The translations under genes and the position numbers were made by a program. The notes beneath the pieces were generated by a model. It did no database searches and was not told where the DNA came from. It was given only the letters and a program-made list of their open reading frames with translations. Positions 43,071 through 52,360 of a stretch of 56,904 nucleotides of DNA are shown here, piece after piece. Positions within the stretch are counted from its first letter, which is position 1. Each line of letters starts with the position of its first letter. This stretch comes from Wenzhouxiangellaceae bacterium. Lineage in GTDB: Bacteria; Pseudomonadota; Gammaproteobacteria; Xanthomonadales; Wenzhouxiangellaceae. Where the stretch lies: positions 1-56,904 of the forward strand of contig JANQPN010000026.1 of NCBI GenBank assembly GCA_028289455.1, read 5' to 3'.

Positions 43071-43207
43071 GTATTTACTCCAGATAGATTTATTGCTGGC
43101 AGCATACTTATGAGACAACACTGTCGCAAGTATGCTGGTTAAAAACATCGAGAATGTTCTGTATTGAATCATTCTTTTACATGAATTCCACTAAAATGCA
43201 GACGGTT

Positions 43208-44113
43208 ATGACAGTATGCAAGCAAATCAAAGGTAGTATTGCGGCGTTGATAACGCCGATGGAGCCCGGCGGCGGCATTGACCGGGAGGCGTGGTTGCGC
43301 TTGCTTGACTGGCATGCGGACTGCGGTACCAATGGGGTTGTGGTTGGTGGAACCACCGGTGAGTCAGGTTGCCTGACAACCGGCGAGTTTGAACAGCTCA
43401 CCCGCTATGCTGTCGACAGGTTTGGTGATCACGGCACAGTGATCATGGGTGTGGGCAGCCCGTCAACGAAGAAATCACTGCAGCTTATCCAGACAGCTGA
43501 ACAATGTGGCGCCGATGCAGTGCTGGCTGTGACGCCTTATTACAATCGACCGCCTCAGGGAGGACTGGCAGAGCATTACCGGACGCTGGCTGAAGCCAGT
43601 AAATTACCGGTTATTGTTTATAATGTGCCTGCGCGCACAGGTGTTGACCTGTTGCCTGACACATTTGCAACGATTAAGCAGCATAGCAACATTGCCGGCT
43701 TGAAAGAGGCCAATTCTGCACCAGACAGACTACCGGCGCTGTTGGCTTTGGGAGGGCGCAGCGTAACCATCCTCAGCGGGGATGATCCAACTGCCTGCAC
43801 CAGTTTGCAGCAGGGTGCCGGAGGTGTTATTTCGGTGGCTGCCAACGTCGTGCCGCGGGCATTTGCGGCAATGTGCAGACATGCACTGAACGGAAGCAGT
43901 GAACTGGCTGAGCAGGTGGATAGAAAGCTGCAGGAGCTGTACGCCTTTTTGGGCTGTTGCAGCAACCCGATACCGGCAAAATGGTATCTTAACCGGCTGG
44001 GATTGATACAAAACGGTATACGGCAGCCGCTGATATGGTTGCCGGCAGAATTAGAACAACATGCAGAACAGATTTATGAGCAATATCAAAACCTCAACAG
44101 TTTTAACGGTTAA
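43208..44113 (+). CDS. dapA: 4-hydroxy-tetrahydrodipicolinate synthase
   Basis: Condenses pyruvate with aspartate semialdehyde in lysine and peptidoglycan synthesis. From the ATG at 43208 it has 301 residues (E. coli 292). It carries GTTGES, the catalytic Tyr in TPYYNRPPQGGL, YNVPARTGVDL and the Schiff-base lysine in IAGLKEA. Three earlier in-frame ATGs (43154, 43181, 43196) would add up to 18 residues that homologues lack. The end overlaps bamC, which is the conserved gammaproteobacterial order. Confidence 0.94.
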   Translation: MTVCKQIKGSIAALITPMEPGGGIDREAWLRLLDWHADCGTNGVVVGGTTGESGCLTTGEFEQLTRYAVDRFGDHGTVIMGVGSPSTKKSLQLIQTAEQCGADAVLAVTPYYNRPPQGGLAEHYRTLAEASKLPVIVYNVPARTGVDLLPDTFATIKQHSNIAGLKEANSAPDRLPALLALGGRSVTILSGDDPTACTSLQQGAGGVISVAANVVPRAFAAMCRHALNGSSELAEQVDRKLQELYAFLGCCSNPIPAKWYLNRLGLIQNGIRQPLIWLPAELEQHAEQIYEQYQNLNSFNG

Positions 44114-44741
44114 CCGCCGCACCTGGCAGTGCCTGGCACTGCTGGCAATCACTATGCTGATGGTTAGCGGCTGTGGTGGCGGCGCCGGCGGGGTGTACGT
44201 GGAAAGCCGCGAGGCACCACCGCTGCAAATCCCGGAAAACCTTGATCGTCCCAGTAACGAAGCGGCATTGATCATCCCCGGCGTAGCTGCACCGGAACTG
44301 GCTGGCCTGCGCGATGATGCAGTGCCGCCCAAAGTGCTCACCAGTGAAGAAGCGGCACTGTCGACCAGCCGGGTGGGTTTTGGTGAAGGAGCGTTGTTTT
44401 TGCTGGTGGAAGATCAAGTGGAAAGTGTATACCGCCGGTTGGGTTTCACTCTGAATCGCGGCAGTATGTCCATCGAAGAAAACCGCCCGGAAAGCCACGC
44501 TTATGTTTTTTTATACCGTCAGCCGCCGCCCGGCGAGGTTAAAAGAGGTTTCTGGCGTTCGCTGGCCTTTTGGAAAGGTGCAGACTGGATCGATCATTCC
44601 GGCCGCTACGAAGTCCGCCTGGTAGCAGATGATGATAATCCCCAGCATACCCGCATTTACCTGTATGACGGCAATGGTAATGCGGCGTTGCCGGAACCGG
44701 TAGAGCAGTTATTGGGAATTGTGCAGGAACGGTTGGGGTAA
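44061..44741 (+). CDS. bamC: BamC-like outer-membrane lipoprotein
   Basis: Lipoprotein of the BAM outer-membrane assembly complex. A long N-terminal stretch leads to the lipobox MVSGC (Cys38), followed by the BamC-like unstructured segment LQIPENLDRP that in E. coli binds BamD. One helix-grip domain follows (about 110-226), with DQVESVYRRLGFTL. At 226 residues it is shorter than E. coli BamC (344), so the second domain is missing. It overlaps dapA by 53 bases; an ATG at 44076 would give a smaller overlap. The dapA-bamC order supports the call. Confidence 0.78.
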   Translation: MQNRFMSNIKTSTVLTVNRRTWQCLALLAITMLMVSGCGGGAGGVYVESREAPPLQIPENLDRPSNEAALIIPGVAAPELAGLRDDAVPPKVLTSEEAALSTSRVGFGEGALFLLVEDQVESVYRRLGFTLNRGSMSIEENRPESHAYVFLYRQPPPGEVKRGFWRSLAFWKGADWIDHSGRYEVRLVADDDNPQHTRIYLYDGNGNAALPEPVEQLLGIVQERLG

Positions 44742-44780
44742 GCTTCCTGCCAACATTTGAGATTAAAAACCAGCGGGCGG

Positions 44781-46214
44781 CTAAGATTTTTTAAGCGCTG
44801 CCCGGGTTGCCCGCTTGCCTGCTTCCACACCCCATTGGTCAAACGGGTTGCAGCCGATAAGCCTGCCAAAGCAAAAGGTCTTGTGTTCATAGGCGGCCAG
44901 TAACGCGCCGACATGCCAGGCATCCAACTGATCAAGTAATGTAATGCATACCGGCCGCTTGCCCGGCAGGCGGGCATGTGCAGGTGCGTTTTGATCACCG
45001 CCTGTAAAAGTTTCTGCTTGCCCCTGAAGCTGTGCAAATAATAACTGCGATGTCGGGTTGTCAACTTGCGGACGGACTCCTACAAACTCCAGTGGCCAGG
45101 TTGTCTGTCCCTGGTGCAGCATCTGGTACAAAGCATGCTGGGCATCCGACCCGTCGCCACCGAATACCAGTGGCGCACCGGGCATATTTAATGGTTCGCC
45201 GGTAGCCGTAACACTTTTTCCGTTACTTTCCGTTTCCAGTTGTTGCAGCCAGCTGGTCAGTACGCTCAGTCTTGGATCATAGGTGAATACGCCACGTGCC
45301 TGGTAGGGACCGGCGACATGTTGCCAGAGATCAATCAGGGCCATCCAGACTGGCAGGTTTTCAATCAGAGGAGTATGCTGGAAATGCTGATCCATGGCAT
45401 GTGCGCCTGCCAGCAATGATTGAAAATCCGGGTTGCCCATACTGACTGCTGCAGCCAGCGATGCAGCTGAGCTGAATCCATAACGCCCCCCGACCCATGG
45501 CCATAGCGGCAGAATTTCTGTCTGATTAAAACCATGCTGTAACGCCTGCTCGGGATTGGCGGTCACAGCCAGACGATAGCCTTGCTGATTTTGCCAATCG
45601 GTAATCATAGCCAGGTTATACAGAGTCTCTGCAGTCGTGAAGCTTTTTGATGTGGCAATCAGCAGGGTGGTTGCAGGATTCAGTCGTTCAGCTACAGATG
45701 ACCAGTAAGTAGCAGGTGCTGATATGAAGTGGATGTCGGGCGTATGCCTGTTGGAGCGGCCAAGTGCCCTGGTCAGCAACCGCGTACTCAAATCGGAACC
45801 GCCAATGCCAACGTGAATCACGTCTTTGATCTGTTCTCCGGATGGCAGCAGGCCGCTGTGCAGACTGTCGGTAAGTGCTGCCATTTGTTGGCGTGCTTTA
45901 AAAATGTCATCGATGGCATCATCAGCCAGACCATAATCCGGGCTTGGATCACGTAAAGCCATATGCAGGGCAGGGCGGTTTTCACTGAGATTGATATGGG
46001 CGCCAGCAAACAATTCGCTGATTGCCTGCTTGAGTCCGGCCTGTTGTGCTGTTTGCTGCAGCAGGTCAGCAACTTGTTCAGAACGCACTACAGCAGTTCC
46101 GTCAAAACTGATGCCACAGGCAGCTACCTGCCGGGCTTCGGTTAGTGACTGATAGACGTCTGTGCGTTCCCATACAGAACGCAGTGCACTCAGATTAGCT
46201 TGGCTTACTGACAC
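44781..46214 (-). CDS. pgi: Glucose-6-phosphate isomerase (variant active-site segment)
   Basis: Interconverts glucose 6-phosphate and fructose 6-phosphate. The 477 residues are shorter than E. coli Pgi (549) but contain the family's two SIS domains. Motifs include HVGIGGSDLSTRL, SKSFTTAETL, VGGRYGFSSA, the HQG motif (His367) and the C-terminal NPFDQWGVEAGK with the catalytic lysine. The segment usually written GEPGTNGQH reads GGDGSDAQH (352-360), so the usual base-catalyst glutamate is replaced by glycine or shifted to Asp354. The start is GTG with GAGG six bases upstream. Function is likely but not certain. Confidence 0.88.
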   Translation of the reverse strand: MSVSQANLSALRSVWERTDVYQSLTEARQVAACGISFDGTAVVRSEQVADLLQQTAQQAGLKQAISELFAGAHINLSENRPALHMALRDPSPDYGLADDAIDDIFKARQQMAALTDSLHSGLLPSGEQIKDVIHVGIGGSDLSTRLLTRALGRSNRHTPDIHFISAPATYWSSVAERLNPATTLLIATSKSFTTAETLYNLAMITDWQNQQGYRLAVTANPEQALQHGFNQTEILPLWPWVGGRYGFSSAASLAAAVSMGNPDFQSLLAGAHAMDQHFQHTPLIENLPVWMALIDLWQHVAGPYQARGVFTYDPRLSVLTSWLQQLETESNGKSVTATGEPLNMPGAPLVFGGDGSDAQHALYQMLHQGQTTWPLEFVGVRPQVDNPTSQLLFAQLQGQAETFTGGDQNAPAHARLPGKRPVCITLLDQLDAWHVGALLAAYEHKTFCFGRLIGCNPFDQWGVEAGKRATRAALKKS

Positions 46215-46284
46215 TCGAATCCTCGGTGTGCTATTCGGGTTGGACGTTTAGCTGTGAATGATCTTTTATAAAAACGCAATCATA

Positions 46285-46317
46285 ACAAAAAACCCCTTCT
46301 CAATTTGAGAAGGGGTT
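46285..46317 (-). terminator. Strong terminator between panC and pgi
   Basis: An 11-bp stem with a 5-base loop is followed on the minus strand by TTTTTT. It ends transcripts coming from panBC or from the candidate small RNA before the pgi promoter region. Confidence 0.87.
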
Positions 46318-46382
46318 CGTGTAAGGAGTGATTGTCCTGTTGCGCCCATCGCCAGTAAATCTGGTGCTGAATTTGCTAGCTG
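46285..46382 (-). ncRNA. Candidate small RNA with intrinsic terminator
   Basis: The 360-base gap between pgi and panC (46215-46574) has no convincing ORF. On the minus strand it holds a promoter-like pair, TTGTTT (46412-46417) and TATTAT (46389-46394), spaced 17. Further on there is a small CCAG/CTGG hairpin. A strong terminator closes it: an 11-bp stem (46291-46301 with 46307-46317) and six T residues. The implied RNA is about 98 bases. I do not recognise the family. It could also be just the 3' end of the panBC transcript. Confidence 0.4.
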
Positions 46383-46388
46383 GTGGTA

Positions 46389-46417
46389 ATAATACTACGC
46401 CTGTTGCAAAAAAACAA
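46389..46417 (-). promoter_or_regulatory. Promoter-like element of the candidate small RNA
   Basis: TTGTTT, 17 bases, TATTAT (five of six matches to the -10 consensus) on the minus strand. The surrounding 46400-46560 is strongly AT-rich, so chance matches are more likely there than elsewhere. Confidence 0.4.
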
Positions 46418-46574
46418 CCCTTGTTGTAAAACAATTTATACCTAGTGCGATTAAAGTAAGTTATTGATTTAAATGGATTAAAATTATATCTATTAAATTC
46501 GGCAGTGAATTTTGTTAAAAAAATGTGTTTTACATAGCATGGTTTTAGCTGTTTGTTGCATATTTACCACACAT

Positions 46575-47438
46575 TTAGTCAGATGCAGACCACGCAATGT
46601 TGTCAATTAAGCGGGTTTGCCCCAGTTTGGCAGCAGCCAGGATACGTATGGATTTCAGCTCATCATGGTCAGCAACCCTGCTCAGATCAGCGGCATGTCT
46701 GATGGCAAAGTAGTCGGTTTGGAAACCGTGATCCCGCAGCTGTAGGGCAGCCTGGCGTTCGAGTTCGGACATGTCGCGGTGCCCCAAATCCAATTGCCGG
46801 GCAGTATGCTGGAGCACCTGTTGCAGCTTGACAGCCTGCTGTCTGGTTGCTGTATCCAGGTACTGGTTGCGTGAGCTCATTGCCAGGCCGGAAGATTCAC
46901 GGATGGTAGGTGAGGACACGATTTGCTGAGGCATACCCAGGTCAGCCACCATGCGTTTGATAATCAACAATTGCTGGTAGTCTTTCTCGCCGAAAACAGC
47001 GATCTGCGGCTGCACCAGATTGAATAGCCTGGCAACAACCGAAACCACACCATCAAAATGTCCGGGCCGGCTGCGGCCGCATAATGTATTGGCCAGGCTG
47101 TCCGGCGGTAAAACCCTGGTGAAATCTTCACTGCCGAATGGATAGAGCGCTTCAGGATCAGGGATGAATACCGCATCACATCCGGCGCTGAGTAATTGCC
47201 TGCAGTCTGATTCCAGGGTGCGCGGATAACTGCCGAAATCTTCGTCAGCGCCAAACTGGGTAGGGTTTACAAAGATGCTGACAATAACAATGTCAGCATG
47301 CTGTTGTGCGGTTTCAACCAGTGCAAGATGACCGGCATGCAGGTTGCCCATGGTTGGTACCAGGGCCAGTTTCTGACCTTGCTGCTGCCAGGTCTGGATT
47401 TGCTGCAGTAATTGACTGCGGCTGCTTATCTCAAGCAA
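46575..47438 (-). CDS. panC: Pantothenate synthetase
   Basis: Joins pantoate and beta-alanine with ATP. From a TTG start at 47438 it has 287 residues, close to E. coli PanC (283). Motifs are LVPTMGNLHAGHL with the HxGH signature, SIFVNPTQFGADEDFGSYPRT, GRSRPGHFDGVVSVV, FGEKDYQQL and the KMSKS-like SSRNQYL. The open frame runs back to 47513 inside panB. I prefer the TTG because GGAG (47446-47449) lies seven bases upstream and the overlap with panB is then only eight bases. Confidence 0.94.
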   Translation of the reverse strand: MLEISSRSQLLQQIQTWQQQGQKLALVPTMGNLHAGHLALVETAQQHADIVIVSIFVNPTQFGADEDFGSYPRTLESDCRQLLSAGCDAVFIPDPEALYPFGSEDFTRVLPPDSLANTLCGRSRPGHFDGVVSVVARLFNLVQPQIAVFGEKDYQQLLIIKRMVADLGMPQQIVSSPTIRESSGLAMSSRNQYLDTATRQQAVKLQQVLQHTARQLDLGHRDMSELERQAALQLRDHGFQTDYFAIRHAADLSRVADHDELKSIRILAAAKLGQTRLIDNIAWSASD

Positions 47439-48246
47439 AGGAATGCTCCGCAGCGGGAAATGTTTTGCTGCGGACAGCTTGTGCGTATGCTTCCAGTGCG
47501 GCCGGTATATCACGCCCGTCTATCAGAAAGTTCTTGCTGAATTTAGGCACATGTCCGACTGTGAGCCCCAGCATGTCGTATAAAACCAGCACCTGCCCAT
47601 CAACTTCCGGGCCTGCGCCTATGCCAATCACCGGTATGCTCAGCTGCTGGCTGATTTCACCGGCCAGGTCGGTAGGTACACATTCCAGTACCAGCATCAA
47701 TGCGCCGGCCTGCTGTAAATCTGCTGCGTCTTTGATAATTTGCTCACGGGCACGCTGTTCCCGGCCCTGCACCCGGTAGCCGCCCAGGCGGTGTACATGC
47801 TGAGGCGTCAGACCCAGGTGGCCACATACCGGAACACCCTGATCAGTCAGGAAGCGCACCTGTGATAATACCGGCTGCCCTCCTTCCAGTTTGACCATTT
47901 CAGCACCGCCGTCAGCCATTAAGCGTTGTGCCGAGTTAGCTGCGGTGACGTTGTCCCGGTAACTCATGAAAGGCATGTCGGCTATCAGAAATGCATGCTC
48001 TACACCACGGCTGACTGCCTGGGTGTGATAAACCATGTCGTCTATGCTGACCGGCAGAGTGGTGTCTTGCCCCTGAACAACATTGCCCAGTGAATCACCC
48101 ACCAGAATACAGTCGATATTGGCGGCATCAATGCGCTGTGCAAAAGTTGCATCGTAGGCAGTCAACATAGTGATCGGTTCACCGCTGATCTTTTTGCGGT
48201 TCAGCTCGGTCAGAGTCAAGCGCCGGTTGGTGGGTTGAGTGCTCAT
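47431..48246 (-). CDS. panB: Ketopantoate hydroxymethyltransferase
   Basis: First committed step of pantothenate synthesis, using 5,10-methylene-THF. The 271 residues match PanB (264). Landmarks are ITMLTAYDATFAQRID, ILVGDSLGNVVQG, VKLEGG, VCGHLGLTPQ and VIGIGAGPEVDGQVLV. Its stop overlaps the panC start. The 114-bp gap before it contains a TTGACA on the minus strand, but without a well-spaced -10. Confidence 0.96.
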   Translation of the reverse strand: MSTQPTNRRLTLTELNRKKISGEPITMLTAYDATFAQRIDAANIDCILVGDSLGNVVQGQDTTLPVSIDDMVYHTQAVSRGVEHAFLIADMPFMSYRDNVTAANSAQRLMADGGAEMVKLEGGQPVLSQVRFLTDQGVPVCGHLGLTPQHVHRLGGYRVQGREQRAREQIIKDAADLQQAGALMLVLECVPTDLAGEISQQLSIPVIGIGAGPEVDGQVLVLYDMLGLTVGHVPKFSKNFLIDGRDIPAALEAYAQAVRSKTFPAAEHSFA

Positions 48247-48360
48247 CGCTGTGATTAATCTTAAAAATATCTATATAAGTCTGCCATGTGTGGTCATCTT
48301 AACCAAATAAAAACAGCCATGATGTGTCAAATTGTTTTGCCGGTCAGCCAATGCACTGAG

Positions 48361-48942
48361 CTATTGCTGCAGATTATCATTGATTGGTTTTAAGCCAAGC
48401 GGCCGGGTCAGCAAATAGCCGCCCTGTCTGAACAGCGCACAGCGCAGTTTTTTCCGGTCTGCCGGGTATAAATAAGCGCTTAAATCGGTCAGCGGCCATA
48501 ATACAAACCCTCGCTGCCACATCCATCGGTGCGGAATCTGCAGATCCGGCAAGCGGATACTGCGGCCTGCGTACAACAGGATATCCAGGTCAATTGTCCG
48601 CGGCCCCCAGCGTTTGCGGGTTCGACGTCTGTGCAGGCGGTTCTCAATATCCAGCAGCTGTGACAACAACTGTGACGGCAGCATGTGGGTTTCCAGACAG
48701 GCAGCGGCATTCAGATAGGCGCCGGCGCGTTGCTGTCCCCAGGCCCGGGTTTGATAGTAGCTGGAATGATCCTGCAGACAGGTGCCAGGCATGTGCGCCA
48801 GCATATGCACGGCATTATCGAGCTGCGCGACTGCCGCAGCCACAGACTGGCCGTAACGCTGAGCTGCCGGTGTAACACTATCGGGTATTGCCGTATGCCG
48901 CAGGCTGGCGCCTAAGCCCACAAAAACCAGACGTGGCTGCAT
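48361..48942 (-). CDS. folK: HPPK (6-hydroxymethyl-dihydropterin pyrophosphokinase)
   Basis: Folate pathway kinase. From the ATG at 48942 it has 193 residues. FVGLGASLRHTA, YYQTRAW, YLNAAACLET and the signature RWGPRTIDLDILLY are all present. The C-terminal 40 residues (after LWPLTDL) extend past the usual end and are rich in Arg/Leu. The open frame extends to 49026 inside pcnB; the chosen start lies four bases after the pcnB stop, the usual pcnB-folK arrangement. Confidence 0.92.
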   Translation of the reverse strand: MQPRLVFVGLGASLRHTAIPDSVTPAAQRYGQSVAAAVAQLDNAVHMLAHMPGTCLQDHSSYYQTRAWGQQRAGAYLNAAACLETHMLPSQLLSQLLDIENRLHRRRTRKRWGPRTIDLDILLYAGRSIRLPDLQIPHRWMWQRGFVLWPLTDLSAYLYPADRKKLRCALFRQGGYLLTRPLGLKPINDNLQQ

Positions 48943-48946
48943 ATCA

Positions 48947-50320
48947 TCAATTACTGGCCGCAGGCCGGGGTTTAGAACGTTTGCGCTTGCGTCTGCCGGA
49001 GCGCTTTTTAGTGGGCTGGTTTCCATTATGGATCGCCGGCAGTCCCATTTTTTCCCGCTGGCGTTCGGGTTTCAAAGTCTGCAGGTGACGCCACCATTCG
49101 GCCTGCTGCTGAAGCTCAGGGTCTTGTTCGGCGCGTAACAGCAGGAAGTCGTAGGCTGCACGAAACCTCACTTCGGTAAACAGGCTGATTGCGCGCTTGC
49201 CGCGAATATGCCGAAAACGATGCTGCATGATCCAGATTTCCCTGCACATAGCGCTAAACCGGCGCGGCAGGGCAATGGTCCTGGACTGTTCAAACAACAG
49301 TTCCTGGCTGGCGCGAATCATGGCCTGGTTGTGATTCAGGTTTTGCTTAAGCAGCCGGGTTATACGTGCCTGCAGCGGTTCCCACAACAGTACAGCGAAT
49401 AAAAAACCGGGGGTAACAGGAAGCGACTGACTGACCCGCTTATCAGTGTTATGCAATGCACTGACCAGCATTGGCGATGTCTGCAGCATTCCCTGAGCAT
49501 CCATCTGCGCCTGAATATCCGGAAACAGTTGACTGAATAATTGATGCTTAACGAGGTTGCGGGTGGCTTTGTAAGCTGTGCCCGACAGCATCAGTTTGCA
49601 GACCTCATCAAACAGCCGGGCGGGTGGTACCTGAGACAGCAGGTGGGCAAGCCCGGGAATCGGCAGTTTGGTTGAATCAGCCAGTCTCAGGCTGCGGCTG
49701 CTGGCGAATCGCACGGCACGCAGCATTCTTACAGGATCTTCCCGATAACGGGTTTCTGCATCACCGATCAGCCTTAGGCAGCGGTTTTTTAAATCCTGGT
49801 AACCGCCTGCATAATCGATAACCTGCTGTTTGTCCGGGTCATAGAAAAGCGCATTGGCGGTAAAGTCCCTGCGCATGGCATCTTCCTGTTCAGAGCCAAA
49901 CACGTTGTCGCGCACGATCCGCCCGTCCTGAATCAAGTGCTCATGCCTGCTGTGCGTATCGCTGTTCCCGCTGCCACGGAATGTGGCGACTTCGATGGTT
50001 TCCATTCCGGCATAAACATGCGCAAGCCTGAATCTGCGGCCGATCAGGCGGCAGCGCTGGAACAGGCGGCGCACCTGCTCAGGTGTTGCCGAGGTGGCTA
50101 CATCAAAATCCTTGGGAACCCGGTTCAGCAATAAGTCGCGCACAGCACCGCCTACCAGGTAAGCGGTATATCCGGCCTGCTGCAGACGGTTGATGGTATC
50201 CAAACAGCCAGAGCTGATCTGGCCTGGATCAATACCATGTTTTTCAGCAGCGATGTATTCAGGTTCGGCGATGACAGGTTCGATAGCAGTAAGGCAATGG
50301 TTAGCGTCCGTGTCGTCCAT
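48947..50320 (-). CDS. pcnB: Poly(A) polymerase I
   Basis: Adds 3' poly(A) tails that promote RNA decay. From the ATG at 50320 it has 457 residues. The nucleotidyltransferase domain shows YLVGGAVRDLLLNRVPKDFDVAT with the DxD metal ligands, RRFRLAHVYAGMETIEVATFRG and RRDFTANALFY. The RNA-binding domains follow, and a basic C-terminal tail ends KKRSGRRKRKRSKPRPA, typical of PAP I rather than CCA-adding enzyme. It is divergent from fdxA; a TATCATAAT stretch just upstream could be its -10. Confidence 0.93.
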   Translation of the reverse strand: MDDTDANHCLTAIEPVIAEPEYIAAEKHGIDPGQISSGCLDTINRLQQAGYTAYLVGGAVRDLLLNRVPKDFDVATSATPEQVRRLFQRCRLIGRRFRLAHVYAGMETIEVATFRGSGNSDTHSRHEHLIQDGRIVRDNVFGSEQEDAMRRDFTANALFYDPDKQQVIDYAGGYQDLKNRCLRLIGDAETRYREDPVRMLRAVRFASSRSLRLADSTKLPIPGLAHLLSQVPPARLFDEVCKLMLSGTAYKATRNLVKHQLFSQLFPDIQAQMDAQGMLQTSPMLVSALHNTDKRVSQSLPVTPGFLFAVLLWEPLQARITRLLKQNLNHNQAMIRASQELLFEQSRTIALPRRFSAMCREIWIMQHRFRHIRGKRAISLFTEVRFRAAYDFLLLRAEQDPELQQQAEWWRHLQTLKPERQREKMGLPAIHNGNQPTKKRSGRRKRKRSKPRPAASN

Positions 50321-50370
50321 GTCCAAAACGATTATGATAACACCCAAATTGACTGTCAGAAATTTTACTT

Positions 50371-50694
50371 ATGACTTTTGTGGTTACCGAAAGCTGTATT
50401 AAATGCAAATACACCGACTGTGTTGAGGTCTGTCCGGTGGATTGTTTTCATGAAGGTCCCAACTTTCTGGTGATAGATCCGGAAGAATGCATCGATTGCA
50501 CATTGTGTGAGCCCGAGTGTCCGGTTGAAGCCATTCTGCCGGACGATGATCTACCCGATGATCAGGCGCATTTCCTGGCGCTTAATGAAGAACTGTCACG
50601 GCTGTGGCCGGTAATTACGGTGCGTAAAGACCCGCCCGAAGATGCTGATAAGTGGGACAACGTCAAGGACAAGCTGGAGTATTTGGAGCGCTGA
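50371..50694 (+). CDS. fdxA: Seven-iron ferredoxin FdxA
   Basis: Electron carrier with one [3Fe-4S] and one [4Fe-4S] cluster, 107 residues. The cysteine layout [17 protein letters not shown] then [15 protein letters not shown] is that of Azotobacter FdI-type proteins. A conserved tail ending [12 protein letters not shown] identifies FdxA. It is a single gene, divergent from pcnB and convergent with the HerA-like ATPase gene. Confidence 0.95.
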   Translation: MTFVVTESCIKCKYTDCVEVCPVDCFHEGPNFLVIDPEECIDCTLCEPECPVEAILPDDDLPDDQAHFLALNEELSRLWPVITVRKDPPEDADKWDNVKDKLEYLER

Positions 50695-50711
50695 AACCGG
50701 GTTTCAGCGCT
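50687..50711. terminator. Convergent hairpin overlapping two stop codons
   Basis: A 12-bp perfect inverted repeat (50687-50698 with 50700-50711) covers the stop codons of fdxA and of the converging ATPase gene. U-runs are short (CTTTG on the plus side), so termination in both directions is plausible rather than certain. Confidence 0.6.
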
Positions 50712-52188
50712 TTGTCATGCTGCCCAGTACACCACGAATAATCTGACGCCCCAGTTGCGAACCGATGCTGCGGGCAACGCTTTTGCCCATGGCTTCCCAG
50801 ATTGACTGACGATTGCTGCGGCGTTTGGCAGGCTTTTTGGCTTTTGCCTGTTCCTTGGCAGCCGCTGCTTTCTGTTCTGCCTGAGCAGCTTCTGCAGCCG
50901 CCTGTTCAGCGCGCTGCTGCAGTCGTTCAAAAGCTGATTCCCGGTCAATGGTCTGATCATATTTTCCGGTCATCGGGCTGCGTGTCCGCACCTGCTCACG
51001 CTGCTCGGCGGTAATGGGGCCGATCTGAGATTCCGGCGGACGCAGCAGGCAGCGCTGCACAATGCCGGGTACGCCTTTTTCCTGCAGGGTGGAAATCAGC
51101 GCTTCGCCGACACCCAGTTCGGTAATCACAGTTTCGGTATCCAGCTCGGGATTCTGGCGGAAAGTTTGTGCCGCTGAACGGACGGCTTTCTGTTCCCGTG
51201 GGGTAAATGCGCGCAAAGCATGCTGTACCCGGTTGCCCAGCTGACCCAGAACATCCTCAGGCACATCCAGCGGGTTTTGTGTGACAAAAAACACACTTAC
51301 CCCTTTTGAGCGAATCAGGCGCACTACCTGTTCAACTTTCTGCAGCAGAGCTTTGGGTGCCTGATCGAACAGCAAATGTGCTTCGTCAAAGAAAAACACC
51401 AGCCTGGGTTTATCCGGGTCGCCGACTTCCGGCAGTTCTTCGAACAGTTCGGACAGCAGCCAGAGCAACAGCGTGCTGTACAACCGGGGGCTGTGGATCA
51501 GCTTGTCGGCGGCCAGTACGTTGATAATGCCCGAGCCGGATAGATCGGTGCGCATGATATCAGCCAGCTGCAGTGCCGGTTCGCCGAAAAAGTGCTCTGC
51601 ACCCTGTGTTTCCAGCACCAGCAGGCGGCGCTGTATGGCGGCTACTGATGCAGAGCTGACATGTCCGTATTGAGCCGACAGCTGCTCCCGGTTTTCTGCC
51701 ACATAGGTCAGTAATGCGCGCAGATCTTTCAGGTCAAACAGCAGCAGGCCTTCTTCATCAGCAGCGCGGAAAGCCACATTCAGCACACCTTCCTGGGTAT
51801 CGTTGAGTTCCAGCAGATTAGCCAACAGCAATGGCCCGATTTCACTGATGGTGGTGCGGATGGGGTGTCCCTGATCACCGAATACGTCCCAAAAAATAAC
51901 CGGGAAAGGCCGCGGGCGGTAATCGGGCACATTCATTTTTGCCAGACGCTCGTCAATTTTTGGATGCGGGCTGATCGGTTGCGCCAGGCCGGATAAATCA
52001 CCTTTAACGTCGGCCAGAAATACCGGCACACCAATTTTGGAAAACGACTCGGCCAGTACCTGCAATGTTACGGTTTTGCCTGTTCCGGTAGCGCCGGCGA
52101 TAAGTCCGTGCCGGTTGCAATAGCGGGGGTTAAGTGAAGATGGCGCAGAACCGTCGCCCAGGTAAATCAAGCTGCTAGAATCGCTCAT
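50704..52188 (-). CDS. DUF853 HerA-like ATPase (YjgR type)
   Basis: Predicted DNA-translocase-like ATPase of unknown process, 494 residues. Walker A is [14 protein letters not shown] (about 32-45), Walker [14 protein letters not shown], with a downstream sensor [30 protein letters not shown]. An alanine/lysine/glutamine-rich helix (about 425-465) leads to a C-terminal helix that may contact membrane ([24 protein letters not shown]). This matches the DUF853/YjgR family. It is a single gene. Confidence 0.9.
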   Translation of the reverse strand: MSDSSSLIYLGDGSAPSSLNPRYCNRHGLIAGATGTGKTVTLQVLAESFSKIGVPVFLADVKGDLSGLAQPISPHPKIDERLAKMNVPDYRPRPFPVIFWDVFGDQGHPIRTTISEIGPLLLANLLELNDTQEGVLNVAFRAADEEGLLLFDLKDLRALLTYVAENREQLSAQYGHVSSASVAAIQRRLLVLETQGAEHFFGEPALQLADIMRTDLSGSGIINVLAADKLIHSPRLYSTLLLWLLSELFEELPEVGDPDKPRLVFFFDEAHLLFDQAPKALLQKVEQVVRLIRSKGVSVFFVTQNPLDVPEDVLGQLGNRVQHALRAFTPREQKAVRSAAQTFRQNPELDTETVITELGVGEALISTLQEKGVPGIVQRCLLRPPESQIGPITAEQREQVRTRSPMTGKYDQTIDRESAFERLQQRAEQAAAEAAQAEQKAAAAKEQAKAKKPAKRRSNRQSIWEAMGKSVARSIGSQLGRQIIRGVLGSMTKR

Positions 52189-52360
52189 AGTTTATTTGAA
52201 GTTATCAATCTAACTAAATGGTAACCCAGTCAGCCACCGGAATTCAGCTGAAACCCGATAATCAGGGCTGTGTGAAGCAACTGGTGACATTTAAAGCTGG
52301 ATGCCGATGCCGAATTATCGTACGCTGCATGGCACACTAAAAATAACTGAGGGAACGATT

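Noticed and set aside
43071..43172. A 34-residue N-terminal extension of Bcp
   Set aside because: The ATG at 43070 has a good GGAG at the right distance and gives the family length.
46413..46426. A short ACAAC/GTTGT hairpin followed by T residues
   Set aside because: Only five AT-rich base pairs; too weak for a terminator and overlaps the promoter-like element.
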